Shown here: piece after piece, positions 34,445 through 43,219 of the stretch
Layout of the letters: every line of letters starts with the position of its first letter
Position numbering within the stretch: position 1 is the first letter of the stretch
Assembly (NCBI RefSeq): GCF_000380245.2
Contig: NZ_HG428741.1
Coordinates: 3,411,613 to 3,475,612 of the forward strand
DNA from: Bacillus massiliigorillae
Lineage (GTDB): Bacteria; Bacillota; Bacilli; Bacillales; DSM-1321
Length of the DNA: 64,000 bases
Reading direction: 5' to 3'
The notes under the pieces: generated by a model
Seen by the model: the letters and a program-made list of their open reading frames with translations, nothing else
Database searches by the model: none
What the model was told of the DNA's origin: nothing
Translations under genes and position numbers: made by a program

Positions 34445-35284
34445 ATGAACGGGGATGATACATCTCTGCATGCTGATACTGGTGTTACATCTGGATTGTT
34501 CGTTGAGCGCTCTTTAAATGAAATTCGTTTTTGGGCCAGGATTATGAAAGAACACTCTTTATTTCTTCGATTGGGTTTTAGAGCAGAAGATACTCAACTA
34601 ATTCAAGACGCTAATCAATTTTATCGCTTATTTGAACACATCGAACAAACTGCGCATTCCTTTAACAATCAAACAGACCCCGAACAAATAAGAAGATTTA
34701 ATTCAGAGGTACAACAAGCTGCAACAAATATTTTCGCATTTAAACGGAAAGTATTAGGACTAATTCTCGCTTGCAAATTGCCAGGGGCAAATAATTTTCC
34801 ACTATTAGTTGACCATACAAGTAGGGAAGCTAATTATTTTAGAAAACGATTAATTGAATTAAATGAAGGAAAATTACAATCGCTTCCAGATGCCATTATT
34901 AAAGAAAATGTCTTCTTCCTAAGGATTATGGCAGACCATGCCAAATTTATTGGTCATCTCCTTGATCCGTCAGAAAGGAAACTAGTTGATGTTGCACGGA
35001 ATTTCAGCAATGATTTTGATCAATTGCTGTATCAAGCAAGAGACTTAGAATCTATGAAGCCACAATCTCAAACAGTTCCACTATTAGATCAATTCCTTGA
35101 TCAAAATCGGGTTTCGGTCGCATCTCTTAGGGACTTCAAGAAAACAGCCCGTGATCTAATTGAGCAATGTAAAATAAAGAGTATTATTCATCCTCTATTA
35201 GCAGACCATGTTTTCCGGGAAGCCGATAGGTTCCTTGAAATCATTGATATGTTTGACGCGCATCTTACAGGCGGTACCCGGTAA
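34445..35284 (+). CDS. DUF2935 protein
   Basis: 279 aa made of two similar helical repeats (ERSLNEIRFWARIMKEHSLFLRLG and KENVFFLRIMADHAKFIGHLLDP; ends PLLADHVFREADRFLEIIDMF). The many HxxF/EH pairs resemble ferritin-like or hemerythrin-like bundles, and structures of relatives bind metal as far as I recall. GGGGAGG lies 7 nt before the ATG at 34445, setting the start. A fragment of a second copy is at 15921-16020. Confidence 0.85.
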   Translation: MNGDDTSLHADTGVTSGLFVERSLNEIRFWARIMKEHSLFLRLGFRAEDTQLIQDANQFYRLFEHIEQTAHSFNNQTDPEQIRRFNSEVQQAATNIFAFKRKVLGLILACKLPGANNFPLLVDHTSREANYFRKRLIELNEGKLQSLPDAIIKENVFFLRIMADHAKFIGHLLDPSERKLVDVARNFSNDFDQLLYQARDLESMKPQSQTVPLLDQFLDQNRVSVASLRDFKKTARDLIEQCKIKSIIHPLLADHVFREADRFLEIIDMFDAHLTGGTR

Positions 35285-35351
35285 CCTAGATAATAGAAAA
35301 GTTAAAGAATGTGTATGTTGGGTTAATAAAGCATGAGTGCTTGAATAAAAA

Positions 35352-35380
35352 TCGAGTTGCGGCGGCAGCTCTTTTTTATT
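35352..35380 (+). terminator. Terminator after the DUF2935 gene
   Basis: GAGTTGC/GCAGCTC stem with a GGCG loop followed by TTTTTTATTTT. Confidence 0.8.
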
Positions 35381-35510
35381 TTCATCAGAGTTAAACACCT
35401 TAAACGTTGTTTCATCCAGAGCGTTGTCATAAGGACTGGAGATATGAGATTATTTATATACTAATACAAAACAATAACTCAGAAGCAATTAGTTGGGAAG
35501 GAGTCCGATA

Positions 35511-36593
35511 ATGACGAAAAAAGAGAACAACTGGGAGGACTTTTTGCGTGGAAGTGCTGTCGATAGATGTGCAGTGGAGGTACTTGCAAGAAATAATAGG
35601 AATCTGCGGGCATTTTCTATTTTAGGCATTATAATGATGTCTTTTGCAATCATATTCGGCTGGCTTATGCGAGATATTTTCACATTTAGCACTGAGTTCA
35701 TTGTCATGTGGGTGTATTTTTTGGTCATGTATCTGTTCAACAGGTTTACCACAGGTAATATAAAACGTGTTACTACTGTCTTTTATCTTTGGATTATACC
35801 GATTATGATAATAGGAATTATTATGGGCACATTCGGAGATCCGAAAGAGCCTTCCATCACGATTATGGTATTCCTGTGTGTCCTACCAATGTTTATTTTG
35901 GATAAACCATGGAGAATCGTATTATTCATACTTATGAATTCGGTGGTATACACCATATGTTGTTATATGGCAAAGACAACAGAGTTATTCATGGCTGATA
36001 TGATTGATTTAATACTATTTACTGTACTTGGGGTCGGTGTCAATTGTCTTATCCTTCAAGATAGAATCAACAATGTGGAATATGCTATGGAAATGCGACT
36101 TATAGCAGAAACAGATGCGCTGACGGAACTCAATAATCGAGGTGCGGGCGAGGAGAAAGTCAGACAGTTAATGAGACAAGGAAAAAGTGGAATGCTTTTA
36201 CTGATTGATGTTGACAACTTCAAAGATGTCAATGACCGATATGGACACTTAAATGGTGACAATGTTCTAAAATCTGTTTCCCTTTGTTTGAGGCAGTCAT
36301 TTCGTGACAACGATGTAGGTATTCGTTTTGGTGGAGACGAGTTTATGATATTTGCACAAAGCTTAGAAAATCAGGAGGACGGAAGAATATACATAGACCG
36401 TATCATACAGAAAATTCGTCGTTTATCCATTCCCGACATGCCAGAGTATCATTTTTCCGTCAGCATCGGTGCTGCATTTTTTCAGCATGAAACCCACAAA
36501 AGCTTCGAGACGATTTACCGTGAAGCAGATGAAGCCCTTTATCAGGCGAAGCGTAGTGGTAAGGATTCCTATTCTTTCTCACAGGACACCTAA
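35511..36593 (+). CDS. Membrane diguanylate cyclase (GGDEF)
   Basis: 360 aa. About six N-terminal helices (45-200) form a membrane sensor of unknown type, followed by a GGDEF domain: TDALTELNNRGAGEE, DVDNFKDVNDRYGHLNGD, intact RFGGDEF. An RDND sequence five residues ahead matches the RxxD product-inhibition site. It should make c-di-GMP. AAGGAG 7 nt before the ATG at 35511 decides the start over an upstream TTG. Base composition is slightly richer in GC than its neighbours, and it abuts a spoVR fragment, so transfer is possible. Confidence 0.93.
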   Translation: MTKKENNWEDFLRGSAVDRCAVEVLARNNRNLRAFSILGIIMMSFAIIFGWLMRDIFTFSTEFIVMWVYFLVMYLFNRFTTGNIKRVTTVFYLWIIPIMIIGIIMGTFGDPKEPSITIMVFLCVLPMFILDKPWRIVLFILMNSVVYTICCYMAKTTELFMADMIDLILFTVLGVGVNCLILQDRINNVEYAMEMRLIAETDALTELNNRGAGEEKVRQLMRQGKSGMLLLIDVDNFKDVNDRYGHLNGDNVLKSVSLCLRQSFRDNDVGIRFGGDEFMIFAQSLENQEDGRIYIDRIIQKIRRLSIPDMPEYHFSVSIGAAFFQHETHKSFETIYREADEALYQAKRSGKDSYSFSQDT

Positions 36594-36676
36594 CAGTATA
36601 ATATCACTGTTCTGATGATGGGACAGGTTATATTTTTTCTGTTTGTTATTCTTAATTTGATCATATTGCCCTTACC

Positions 36677-36710
36677 AAATGCACTTATCCTTAATCGGAT
36701 AGGTGTATTT
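36677..36710. terminator. Hairpin after the GGDEF gene
   Basis: AAATGCACTTATCC/GGATAGGTGTATTT is a 14-bp stem (some G-U pairs) with a 6-nt loop; it lacks a long T-run on either side, so terminator function is tentative. Confidence 0.4.
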
Positions 36711-36782
36711 ACACTATAAAAAAAAGAAACTGTTCGTAAAACCCGTCCGACATCTTTTGAACTCTCACTCAATATCCCTTGT

Positions 36783-37031
36783 GATGTATGGAAACCTCCG
36801 TTCACACGCATATTAACTAGTTAGTCACGCACAGCTTTCCACTCTTTATCAAAAGATCTTATAATCCTTCCCTTGCTTCTGGAACAAGTACATATCCTCG
36901 CTCATCACAAGATCCTTCGTCAAATAATTACGTAAGAAGGATATATCAGATTCTACTTCACGCACCTCAAACATCTGCTCTCGACCAGAGTTTGGTTTCC
37001 CACCACGACGGACCATTTCATCTGTTGGAAT
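36783..37031 (-). pseudogene. spoVR: spoVR fragment A
   Basis: The minus strand translates as TDEMVRRGGKPNSGREQ, then MFEVREVESDISFLRNY, then LTKDLVMSEDMYLFQK. This corresponds to about residues 318-402 of the intact SpoVR at 59552-60961, truncated at both ends and with in-frame disruptions near 36820. It lies between the GGDEF gene and the ArsR/OYE cassette. Confidence 0.9.
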
Positions 37032-37175
37032 ATACATGGAACACTTATGTTAATAACTGAACATAAATGTTCATTCAATGGTCTCGATTTTCTTTCCCAA
37101 TGCTTTTTTAAAAAAATAATATGTTATGATTCATTTACTCAATGGATTAAACATTTAAACAAAGGAGTCATGCTT

Positions 37176-37532
37176 ATGAAGAATACTGGAAATCTTGATT
37201 TATTAGCTCGAGAATTTGAAGACTGTCAAGAAGTGTTAATTGCAATTGGAGATCAAACAAGACAATCCATTATCATTGCATTACTAAGCGTTGGTTGTGA
37301 AGGAATGCGAGTAGGAGAAATTACAAAGAAAACACATCTCTCCCGACCAGCTGTTTCTCACCATATAAAGATTCTAAAAGAAGCCAAAGTAGTGAATCTT
37401 AATCGTCAAGGAACAATGAATTACTACTATTTAGATCCAACCAAAAGCACCATTCGTTTGCTGAAAAATTTAACAGAACATATTGAAGAATACATGACAA
37501 ATCATTGGGATGCTCCAAAAGAATCTTCATAA
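37176..37532 (+). CDS. ArsR-family regulator
   Basis: 118 aa winged helix (QTRQSIIIALLSVGCEGMRV, RPAVSHHIKILKEAKVVNLNRQG). No Cys metal-site pattern (CVC) is visible, so a metal sensor is unlikely. AAAGGAG 8 nt before the ATG at 37176 sets the start; the frame is open much further upstream only by chance. It is followed 43 bp later by an Old Yellow Enzyme gene, which it probably controls. Confidence 0.88.
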   Translation: MKNTGNLDLLAREFEDCQEVLIAIGDQTRQSIIIALLSVGCEGMRVGEITKKTHLSRPAVSHHIKILKEAKVVNLNRQGTMNYYYLDPTKSTIRLLKNLTEHIEEYMTNHWDAPKESS

Positions 37533-37575
37533 TAAATTTTTTATGATACCTATTGGAAAAGGAGATAGACAACAA

Positions 37576-38811
37576 ATGAAAAATTCTACTTTAGGAAATC
37601 CACTAAAACTATCTGACAAAGTAACAATTAAAAATCGTTTTCATAAGTCAGCCATGAGTGAAACGTTAGGTACTAAACAGAATAATCCTACACCGTTATT
37701 AGTTACTTTGTATGAGGCATGGGCTAAAGGTGGTGCAGGTCTACTAGTGACTGGAAATGTGATGATTGATCGCAAAGCTCTAGGTGAACCAGGAAATGTT
37801 GTTATTGAGGATGAACGAGATTTAGATATGTTAAAGAAGTGGGCGCAAGCAGGTACACAAAATGAAACACAATTATGGTTACAGTTGAATCATCCTGGGA
37901 AACAATCACCAAAAAGTGTATCGAAAACACCCGTTGCCCCAAGTGCCATACCACTTTCTGGCCATGTATCAAATATATTTAATAAACCACGAGCTCTTAC
38001 AGTAGAGGAAATTAAAGATCTTATTAAACGTTTTGGCAACGCAGCTAGAATTGCAAAAAAAGCAGGATTTACAGGTGTTCAGATCCATGGTGCTCACGGA
38101 TATCTAGTTAGTCAATTCTTGTCACCTCACCATAACCAACGAAATGATGAATGGGGCGGGAGTTTAAATAACCGCATGAGATTTTTGTTAGAAACATATC
38201 ATGAAATTCGACGTCAAGTGGGAGAAGAATTTCCTATCGGACTTAAGCTGAACTCTGCTGATTTTCAACGAGGAGGATTTACTGAAGAGGAATCTATGCA
38301 AGTATTAAAGAAAATGTCTGAAGTTGGGATAGACTTAATTGAAATATCGGGAGGTAATTATGAAAACCCCGTCATGATGGAAAGTAGTTCAAATAATCGT
38401 ACCAAAACGAGAGAAGCGTATTTTTTAGAATATGCCGAAAAAGCGAGAAAAATAATATCTGTTCCTTTAGTTGTAACAGGAGGATTTCGTTCAGAGGAAG
38501 GTATGACGAACGCCATCAAAAGCAACGCAGTCGATATGGTTGGGATAGGAAAACCATTTGTATTAATGCCTGATCTGCCAAATCGTATTTTTGCAGGTAC
38601 GTACCAAACAATGGAAATCAAACCTATTAGAACAGATGTTAAATGGTTAGATGCAAGAGTCGGCTCTATGTTAGATTTAGGTTGGTATGAACAGCAACTT
38701 GTCCGAATAGGGAAAGGAAAAAATCCTAAACCAAATTACTGCCCTTGGTTATCGTTAATCCAGAATATGGCTAATCATGGTTTAGAAGTGTTTAAAAAGA
38801 GAAGGGCTTAA
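37576..38811 (+). CDS. Old Yellow Enzyme-family flavin oxidoreductase
   Basis: 411 aa. FMN-dependent NAD(P)H oxidoreductase of the OYE/2,4-dienoyl-CoA reductase N-domain type: KNRFHKSAMSE, GLLVTGNVMID, QIHGAHGYLVSQFLSPHHN (active-site His pair), RRQVGEEFPIGLKLN, and MVGIGKPF. It lacks the extra Fe-S and FAD domains of dienoyl-CoA reductase. It would reduce electrophilic alkenes or quinones. AAAGGAG is 11 nt before the ATG at 37576. Part of an ArsR-OYE-quinone reductase cassette. Confidence 0.9.
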   Translation: MKNSTLGNPLKLSDKVTIKNRFHKSAMSETLGTKQNNPTPLLVTLYEAWAKGGAGLLVTGNVMIDRKALGEPGNVVIEDERDLDMLKKWAQAGTQNETQLWLQLNHPGKQSPKSVSKTPVAPSAIPLSGHVSNIFNKPRALTVEEIKDLIKRFGNAARIAKKAGFTGVQIHGAHGYLVSQFLSPHHNQRNDEWGGSLNNRMRFLLETYHEIRRQVGEEFPIGLKLNSADFQRGGFTEEESMQVLKKMSEVGIDLIEISGGNYENPVMMESSSNNRTKTREAYFLEYAEKARKIISVPLVVTGGFRSEEGMTNAIKSNAVDMVGIGKPFVLMPDLPNRIFAGTYQTMEIKPIRTDVKWLDARVGSMLDLGWYEQQLVRIGKGKNPKPNYCPWLSLIQNMANHGLEVFKKRRA

Positions 38812-38882
38812 TAATATTTTTTCTAAGCAATGTTTTATTGAAATCATGAAATAGAAACAAACATGATTTGGAGGAATCAGAA

Positions 38883-39881
38883 ATGCAAGCAATGGTTATT
38901 GATAAGTACGGGAAATTCCCAATGCGTTTGGCAGAAGTACCTATACCTGAAATAGAAGAACATGAAGTACTCGCAGAAATTCATGCTGCTAGTATTAATC
39001 CTGTTGATTATAAAATACGCGATGGGAAAGTGAAATTATTAGTTAAATATAAAATGCCTCTTATTCTTGGCAATGATTTTTCTGGTGTTATAGTCAAGGT
39101 TGGAGCCAAAGTGACTCGTTTTAAAGTCGGCGATGAAATATATGCACGTCCACGTAAGAGTAAAATCGGCACTTTTGCGGAATATATCGCCATTCATGAA
39201 AATGACATTGCCTTCAAACCGAAAAATTTGAGCTTTGAGGAAGCAGCCTCAATCCCACTAGTAGGATTAACCACCTATCAAGCTTTTCATGACATACTTC
39301 AATTACAAAAAGGACAAAAAATATTGATTCAAGCTGGGGCTGGTGGTGTTGGTACCTTCGCTATACAACTGGCTAAATTAATGGGTGCCACTGTCGCTAC
39401 TACCGCTAGTGAAGCTGGTATGAATCTAGTAAAGTCTCTTGGTGCAGATGAAATAATCAATTACAAGACAGAGAGATTTGAAGATCGATTAAATAATTAT
39501 GATGCCGTATTTGATACACTTGGGGGTAAGAACCTCGAAAAATCATTTGATGTTGTAAAAGAAGGAGGAAAAATTGTTTCTGTTTCAGGATTACCGAATG
39601 CTCGTTTTGGTAGAGAATACGGTTCCGGATTTTTAAAAACAATATTATTTTCAGCAGCAACTAAAAAAATTACTGCACTTGAAAAAAAACATAATGTTCA
39701 ATATACGTTTCTGTTTATGAAGCCAAGTGGAAATCAATTACGTATTATTACAAACATGATTGAGTCAAATAAAATCAAACCCGTCATTGACCAAGTTTTT
39801 TCTTTTAAAGATGCTCAAAAGGCAATGGACTATTCGGAGTCAGGAAGAGCTAAAGGGAAAATAGTTTTGAAAATCAGATAA
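38883..39881 (+). CDS. Zinc-independent medium-chain quinone/alkene reductase
   Basis: 332 aa. MDR superfamily protein: N-terminal GroES-like domain (NPVDYKIRDGKVK, LGNDFSGVIVKVG) and Rossmann domain with AGAGGVGTFAIQLAKLMGATV. The catalytic-zinc Cys/His set of alcohol dehydrogenases is missing, as in quinone oxidoreductases, which use NADPH. GGAGG 8 nt before the ATG at 38883 sets the start over an upstream in-frame TTG. Third gene of the ArsR-OYE cassette. Confidence 0.9.
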   Translation: MQAMVIDKYGKFPMRLAEVPIPEIEEHEVLAEIHAASINPVDYKIRDGKVKLLVKYKMPLILGNDFSGVIVKVGAKVTRFKVGDEIYARPRKSKIGTFAEYIAIHENDIAFKPKNLSFEEAASIPLVGLTTYQAFHDILQLQKGQKILIQAGAGGVGTFAIQLAKLMGATVATTASEAGMNLVKSLGADEIINYKTERFEDRLNNYDAVFDTLGGKNLEKSFDVVKEGGKIVSVSGLPNARFGREYGSGFLKTILFSAATKKITALEKKHNVQYTFLFMKPSGNQLRIITNMIESNKIKPVIDQVFSFKDAQKAMDYSESGRAKGKIVLKIR

Positions 39882-39998
39882 TTTCTAAACAAACAATTAT
39901 TTCCTTAACGTTGTAAATCTAAATTTGGATTCTACCACAAATATAAGTATGTTTAACTGTGCATTTAAACATGTATAAAGCAATTATAGATGATGCTA

Positions 39999-40052
39999 TT
40001 AAACCCTGGTTCGTCGATTTCTGAATTAGACTCTTTGAACGAAGACATTAAT
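39999..40052. repeat. 54-bp repeat R, copy 1
   Basis: Closely matches 48796-48847: both contain CGTCGATTTCTGAA, TAGACTCTTTGAACGAA and CATTAAT in the same order. On the minus strand both encode M(I/S)SFKES(I/N)SEID. Both copies lie on the lower-coordinate side of a spoVR fragment, this one 4 bp from fragment B. Origin unknown. Confidence 0.75.
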
Positions 40053-40055
40053 CAT

Positions 40056-40160
40056 CCTGCATTCAGCTTCGCAAATTCTAAAGATTCACTTGATGTTAAG
40101 TCCATTTCACGTGAGATACGTTGATGCCAGAAGGATGCCCAGCCATATTTCAGCTAAGGC
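40056..40160 (-). pseudogene. spoVR: spoVR fragment B
   Basis: Nucleotide match to intact spoVR 60090-60195 (about residues 256-291), including CGCAAATTCTAAAGA, ACTTGATGTTAAGTCCATTT and GTTGATGCCAGAAGGATGCC in order. Truncated at both ends. Confidence 0.88.
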
Positions 40161-40182
40161 GGTTATTTTAAAAGCTCAGAAA

Positions 40183-40222
40183 AACAAAGAAAACACCCCT
40201 AACTAAACTGGAGTGTTTTCCA
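40183..40222 (-). terminator. Terminator of the Bce-type ABC operon
   Basis: GAAAACACCC/GAGTGTTTTC stem (40189-40198 and 40211-40220); minus strand continues TTTGTTTTTC. Confidence 0.7.
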
Positions 40223-40230
40223 TTCCTTAT

Positions 40231-42306
40231 TCATCTCTTAAATCCATCTTTAACATTTCTTTTAAAAGTGTAATAGGTCGCTATAAAGTAAACGACGTAA
40301 ATGCCTAAGATTAGTAAAATTGATATACCAACATTCAACCGAAAAGCTTGATCGCCTATATACGAATTAATTTCTTGTCTATATAACTGTATATAGTTAC
40401 TAATAAATAGGACATAGCCTATAATCGCTATTGAAATAGGTAATACAAAATAGATGGATATTTGTTTTAAGATGATTTTACTAATCTCTTTATGATCGAT
40501 TCCTAATTTAGTTAATGTTTTAAATCTTGCTTTATGTTCAATAGAATCCGCTAATTGTTGTAAGGCAAGTACCGTTAAACTAATCATTAACAGTACCGTT
40601 CCTAAATAAATGCCTAATATTCTCATTGCTAGTGTAGCGTTTAATATTTCACTCACTTCGACTACTTTCATATTAGTATGAATTGGATAAAACCTCTCAC
40701 CACTTTTGAGTTCTTCATCATACTTACTCAATAAATCATTATGTTTTAATTCAAACCATTTAGGTACAATCTGTTTTTCGAAATAACTAGCTTTTTCATA
40801 GCTGATTTCTTTAGTAGTATTCGCAAGAAAATCTGTACTTGCTATCGTTAATTCTTTACATATAGCATCAGGCAATACAATAAGTGCATCTGTAAAGTAA
40901 TTATAGACTCCTTCACCAATTGATTCCTTAAAATATGGTTCAGAGCTAATAGTAAAATGTTGTCCATTTATCTTTAGTGTTGAATGTTCTTTTATGTATC
41001 GCTTTAATTCTGCTTCACTTGCCATTTTGGCCCATTGCATTGTAAATTCATTTTCTCCTAAGTCCACCTTGTCATAGCCAAGCATATCTCTTAGCTTATT
41101 AAAATCACTCAATCCAATTGCTAAAATCGGCATGCTACTTTTTTCTCTTTGGTAAAAATCTTCATCCTGTAAAAAATATTTTTCAACTTGACGATATTCA
41201 TCTATGTTATAGCCTTCCTTATGTAGATATTCCGTTAAGTCGTTATAATCTATTTTCGGTATATCTTTTATATTTGAAGCAATAGCATATTCATTCGATA
41301 TACTAATATCATACGGCGCTCGATAATCTAAATATCCCAAACTCCATTGTGAAAGAATGAGCGTTAATGTAAAGCTTAAAGATGCTCCTAAAAAGGTAAT
41401 AGCAATAGTCGCCATTAGAATTGGTGCTGTTTTAATTTTTGAAACGATTGACCCTATTAAAAACAGATTTGTGTATTCATATTTAAAATGGAGCCATCGA
41501 TTCTTTATAAAAATAATGATATATGCCAAGGAATAAAATAATGCATATGTCCCGATAATAAAACTTATTAAAGCAAACGGTATGTATACTCGGTCGCTGA
41601 TTTCAATCATTCCTGAATGGTTGATTATACTAATAAGCTTGTACGTACAATAACCACAAACTCCATACATCATCACTGATGTCATAAAAGTAATGATATA
41701 TACTTTACTACTTCGCTTAAATTGAAATTCTGTTTTCTTGTCAGCGTGTAACATATCAATCAGTTTCTTTTTATTCAATACTCTAATGTTAAAGATACCT
41801 ATAATACAAAACATAGCAATAAAAAAGAGAAAGGTTATTACTACTGTATCCATATATAATCGAAAAGAAAAAACGATTTCTTGTTTAGCTGTTAAGAGTA
41901 CTAGTGCTGTTACGACTTGTGAAAATAATGTTCCAATAAAAATCCCCAAAATAATCGAAACTATTCCAATCAATAATGTTTCAATAAAAAACATGAAAGC
42001 AACACTCTTTTGTTCCGTTCCTAATAAAATATACGTAGCAAATTCTCTCTGCCTTCTTCTCATCATGTATTGATTCACATATCCAATGAGAATAATTAGT
42101 AAAGCTGTAATTCCATACGTTGAGTATTTTAATATATTCTGTAACATCTCAAAATTATATGAACCTTCCGTTATGAATTTATAGCTCGAACTCGATAACG
42201 AAGTAAATGCATAAAAAAAACTAACACATAATGTAATCGTAATAAAATAAATCAAGTAATCCTTAATAGATCGTTTAGCATTTCCAATGGCTAATCTAGC
42301 GAACAT
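40231..42306 (-). CDS. BceB-type FtsX-like ABC permease
   Basis: 691 aa with ten predicted helices and a large extracellular domain between helices 7 and 8 (about residues 330-570), the BceB topology. N-terminal MFARLAIGNAKRSIKDYLIYF is typical. It works with the upstream ATPase to release membrane targets from peptide antibiotics (bacitracin, nisin, other lantibiotics) and acts as the sensor for the adjacent kinase. It overlaps the ATPase gene by 11 bp. Confidence 0.93.
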   Translation of the reverse strand: MFARLAIGNAKRSIKDYLIYFITITLCVSFFYAFTSLSSSSYKFITEGSYNFEMLQNILKYSTYGITALLIILIGYVNQYMMRRRQREFATYILLGTEQKSVAFMFFIETLLIGIVSIILGIFIGTLFSQVVTALVLLTAKQEIVFSFRLYMDTVVITFLFFIAMFCIIGIFNIRVLNKKKLIDMLHADKKTEFQFKRSSKVYIITFMTSVMMYGVCGYCTYKLISIINHSGMIEISDRVYIPFALISFIIGTYALFYSLAYIIIFIKNRWLHFKYEYTNLFLIGSIVSKIKTAPILMATIAITFLGASLSFTLTLILSQWSLGYLDYRAPYDISISNEYAIASNIKDIPKIDYNDLTEYLHKEGYNIDEYRQVEKYFLQDEDFYQREKSSMPILAIGLSDFNKLRDMLGYDKVDLGENEFTMQWAKMASEAELKRYIKEHSTLKINGQHFTISSEPYFKESIGEGVYNYFTDALIVLPDAICKELTIASTDFLANTTKEISYEKASYFEKQIVPKWFELKHNDLLSKYDEELKSGERFYPIHTNMKVVEVSEILNATLAMRILGIYLGTVLLMISLTVLALQQLADSIEHKARFKTLTKLGIDHKEISKIILKQISIYFVLPISIAIIGYVLFISNYIQLYRQEINSYIGDQAFRLNVGISILLILGIYVVYFIATYYTFKRNVKDGFKR

Positions 42307-43063
42307 CTCTTACGTCCCCTCCTAGCAATGCAACCACATCTAGTATTTGATTAAAAAATTGCTTACGAGAATTTTCTCCTTTTCGTAGCTCTGTAAAGAT
42401 CTTGCCATCTTTAATAAAAAGAATTCGATCACAATAGCTAGCAGTGAATGAATCATGCGTAACCATTAATATAGTAGCACCTAACTCTTTGTTTAAATTT
42501 GACAGCATTTCGATTAACATTTGAGCAGACCTTGAGTCTAAGGCACCAGTTGGTTCATCTGCAAGAATCAGCTTCGGATTCGTAATTAAGGCTCTTGCAC
42601 ATGCACACCGTTGCTTTTGCCCACCCGATGCTTCGTATGGATACTTAGTTAGAATCTCATCAATTCCTAATGTATGTGCAACTTTCTTTACTTTTTCATC
42701 GATATCACCTTTTTTACAGCGGTTTATTGTTAAGGCTAAGGCAATATTTTCATGAATCGTCAATGTATCTAAAAGATTGAAATCCTGAAATATAAAACCT
42801 AGATTTTCTCTTCTAAACTTCGCTAAATCTTTTTGGCTAATTTCAGTTATATCTTTGTTATCAACATAAATATGCCCAGAACTAACTTCATCAATCGTTG
42901 CTATCATATTTAATAAAGTTGTCTTTCCTGAGCCAGAAGGACCCATAACGCCAATAAATTCTCCTTCAAACACATCAAAATTTATATCATCAATAACTTT
43001 TACCACATTTCCTTTGTTTCCATAATACTTTTCTACACTATCTATTTTTAATACTGTATCCAT
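42296..43063 (-). CDS. BceA-type ABC transporter ATPase
   Basis: 255 aa from the ATG at 43063, chosen because GAGGTGA lies 5 nt before it and the frame upstream is unlike the family. Walker A GPSGSGKTTL, Q-loop QDFNLLD, signature ASGGQKQR, Walker B LILADEPTGALD, switch His in THD. Pairs with the BceB-type permease. A BceR-like operator is 67 bp upstream. Confidence 0.95.
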   Translation of the reverse strand: MDTVLKIDSVEKYYGNKGNVVKVIDDINFDVFEGEFIGVMGPSGSGKTTLLNMIATIDEVSSGHIYVDNKDITEISQKDLAKFRRENLGFIFQDFNLLDTLTIHENIALALTINRCKKGDIDEKVKKVAHTLGIDEILTKYPYEASGGQKQRCACARALITNPKLILADEPTGALDSRSAQMLIEMLSNLNKELGATILMVTHDSFTASYCDRILFIKDGKIFTELRKGENSRKQFFNQILDVVALLGGDVRDVR

Positions 43064-43129
43064 CACTATCACCTCGATTGTATTGTATATGATTTTAGCC
43101 AACTGAAATTCGATGTAACCTTACTTTAA

Positions 43130-43147
43130 AGTTACAATGTTGTCACT
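43130..43147 (-). promoter_or_regulatory. BceR-type operator
   Basis: Minus strand AGTGACA-ACAT-TGTAACT is a 7-4-7 inverted repeat fitting the TNACA-N4-TGTAA core described for Bce-type response regulators. Located 67 bp before the ABC ATPase start and downstream of the kinase gene, where autoregulated bceAB promoters lie. Confidence 0.7.
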
Positions 43148-43171
43148 TAACTCTATGTAAATCACAAGCAA

Positions 43172-43205
43172 ATAAAAAAACGTCGAAAAAACAAATTCGA
43201 CGTCC
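43172..43205 (-). terminator. Terminator between kinase and ABC genes
   Basis: ACGTCGAA/TTCGACGT stem (43180-43187 and 43197-43204), followed on the minus strand by TTTTTTTATTTG. It separates the regulatory pair from the ABC operon, so the ABC genes have their own promoter. Confidence 0.8.
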
Positions 43206-43219
43206 CATTACTACATTTC

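Noticed and set aside
36590..36811. 73-codon minus-strand frame after the GGDEF gene
   Set aside because: Its first part is the end of spoVR fragment A and the rest is intergenic; no start signal.
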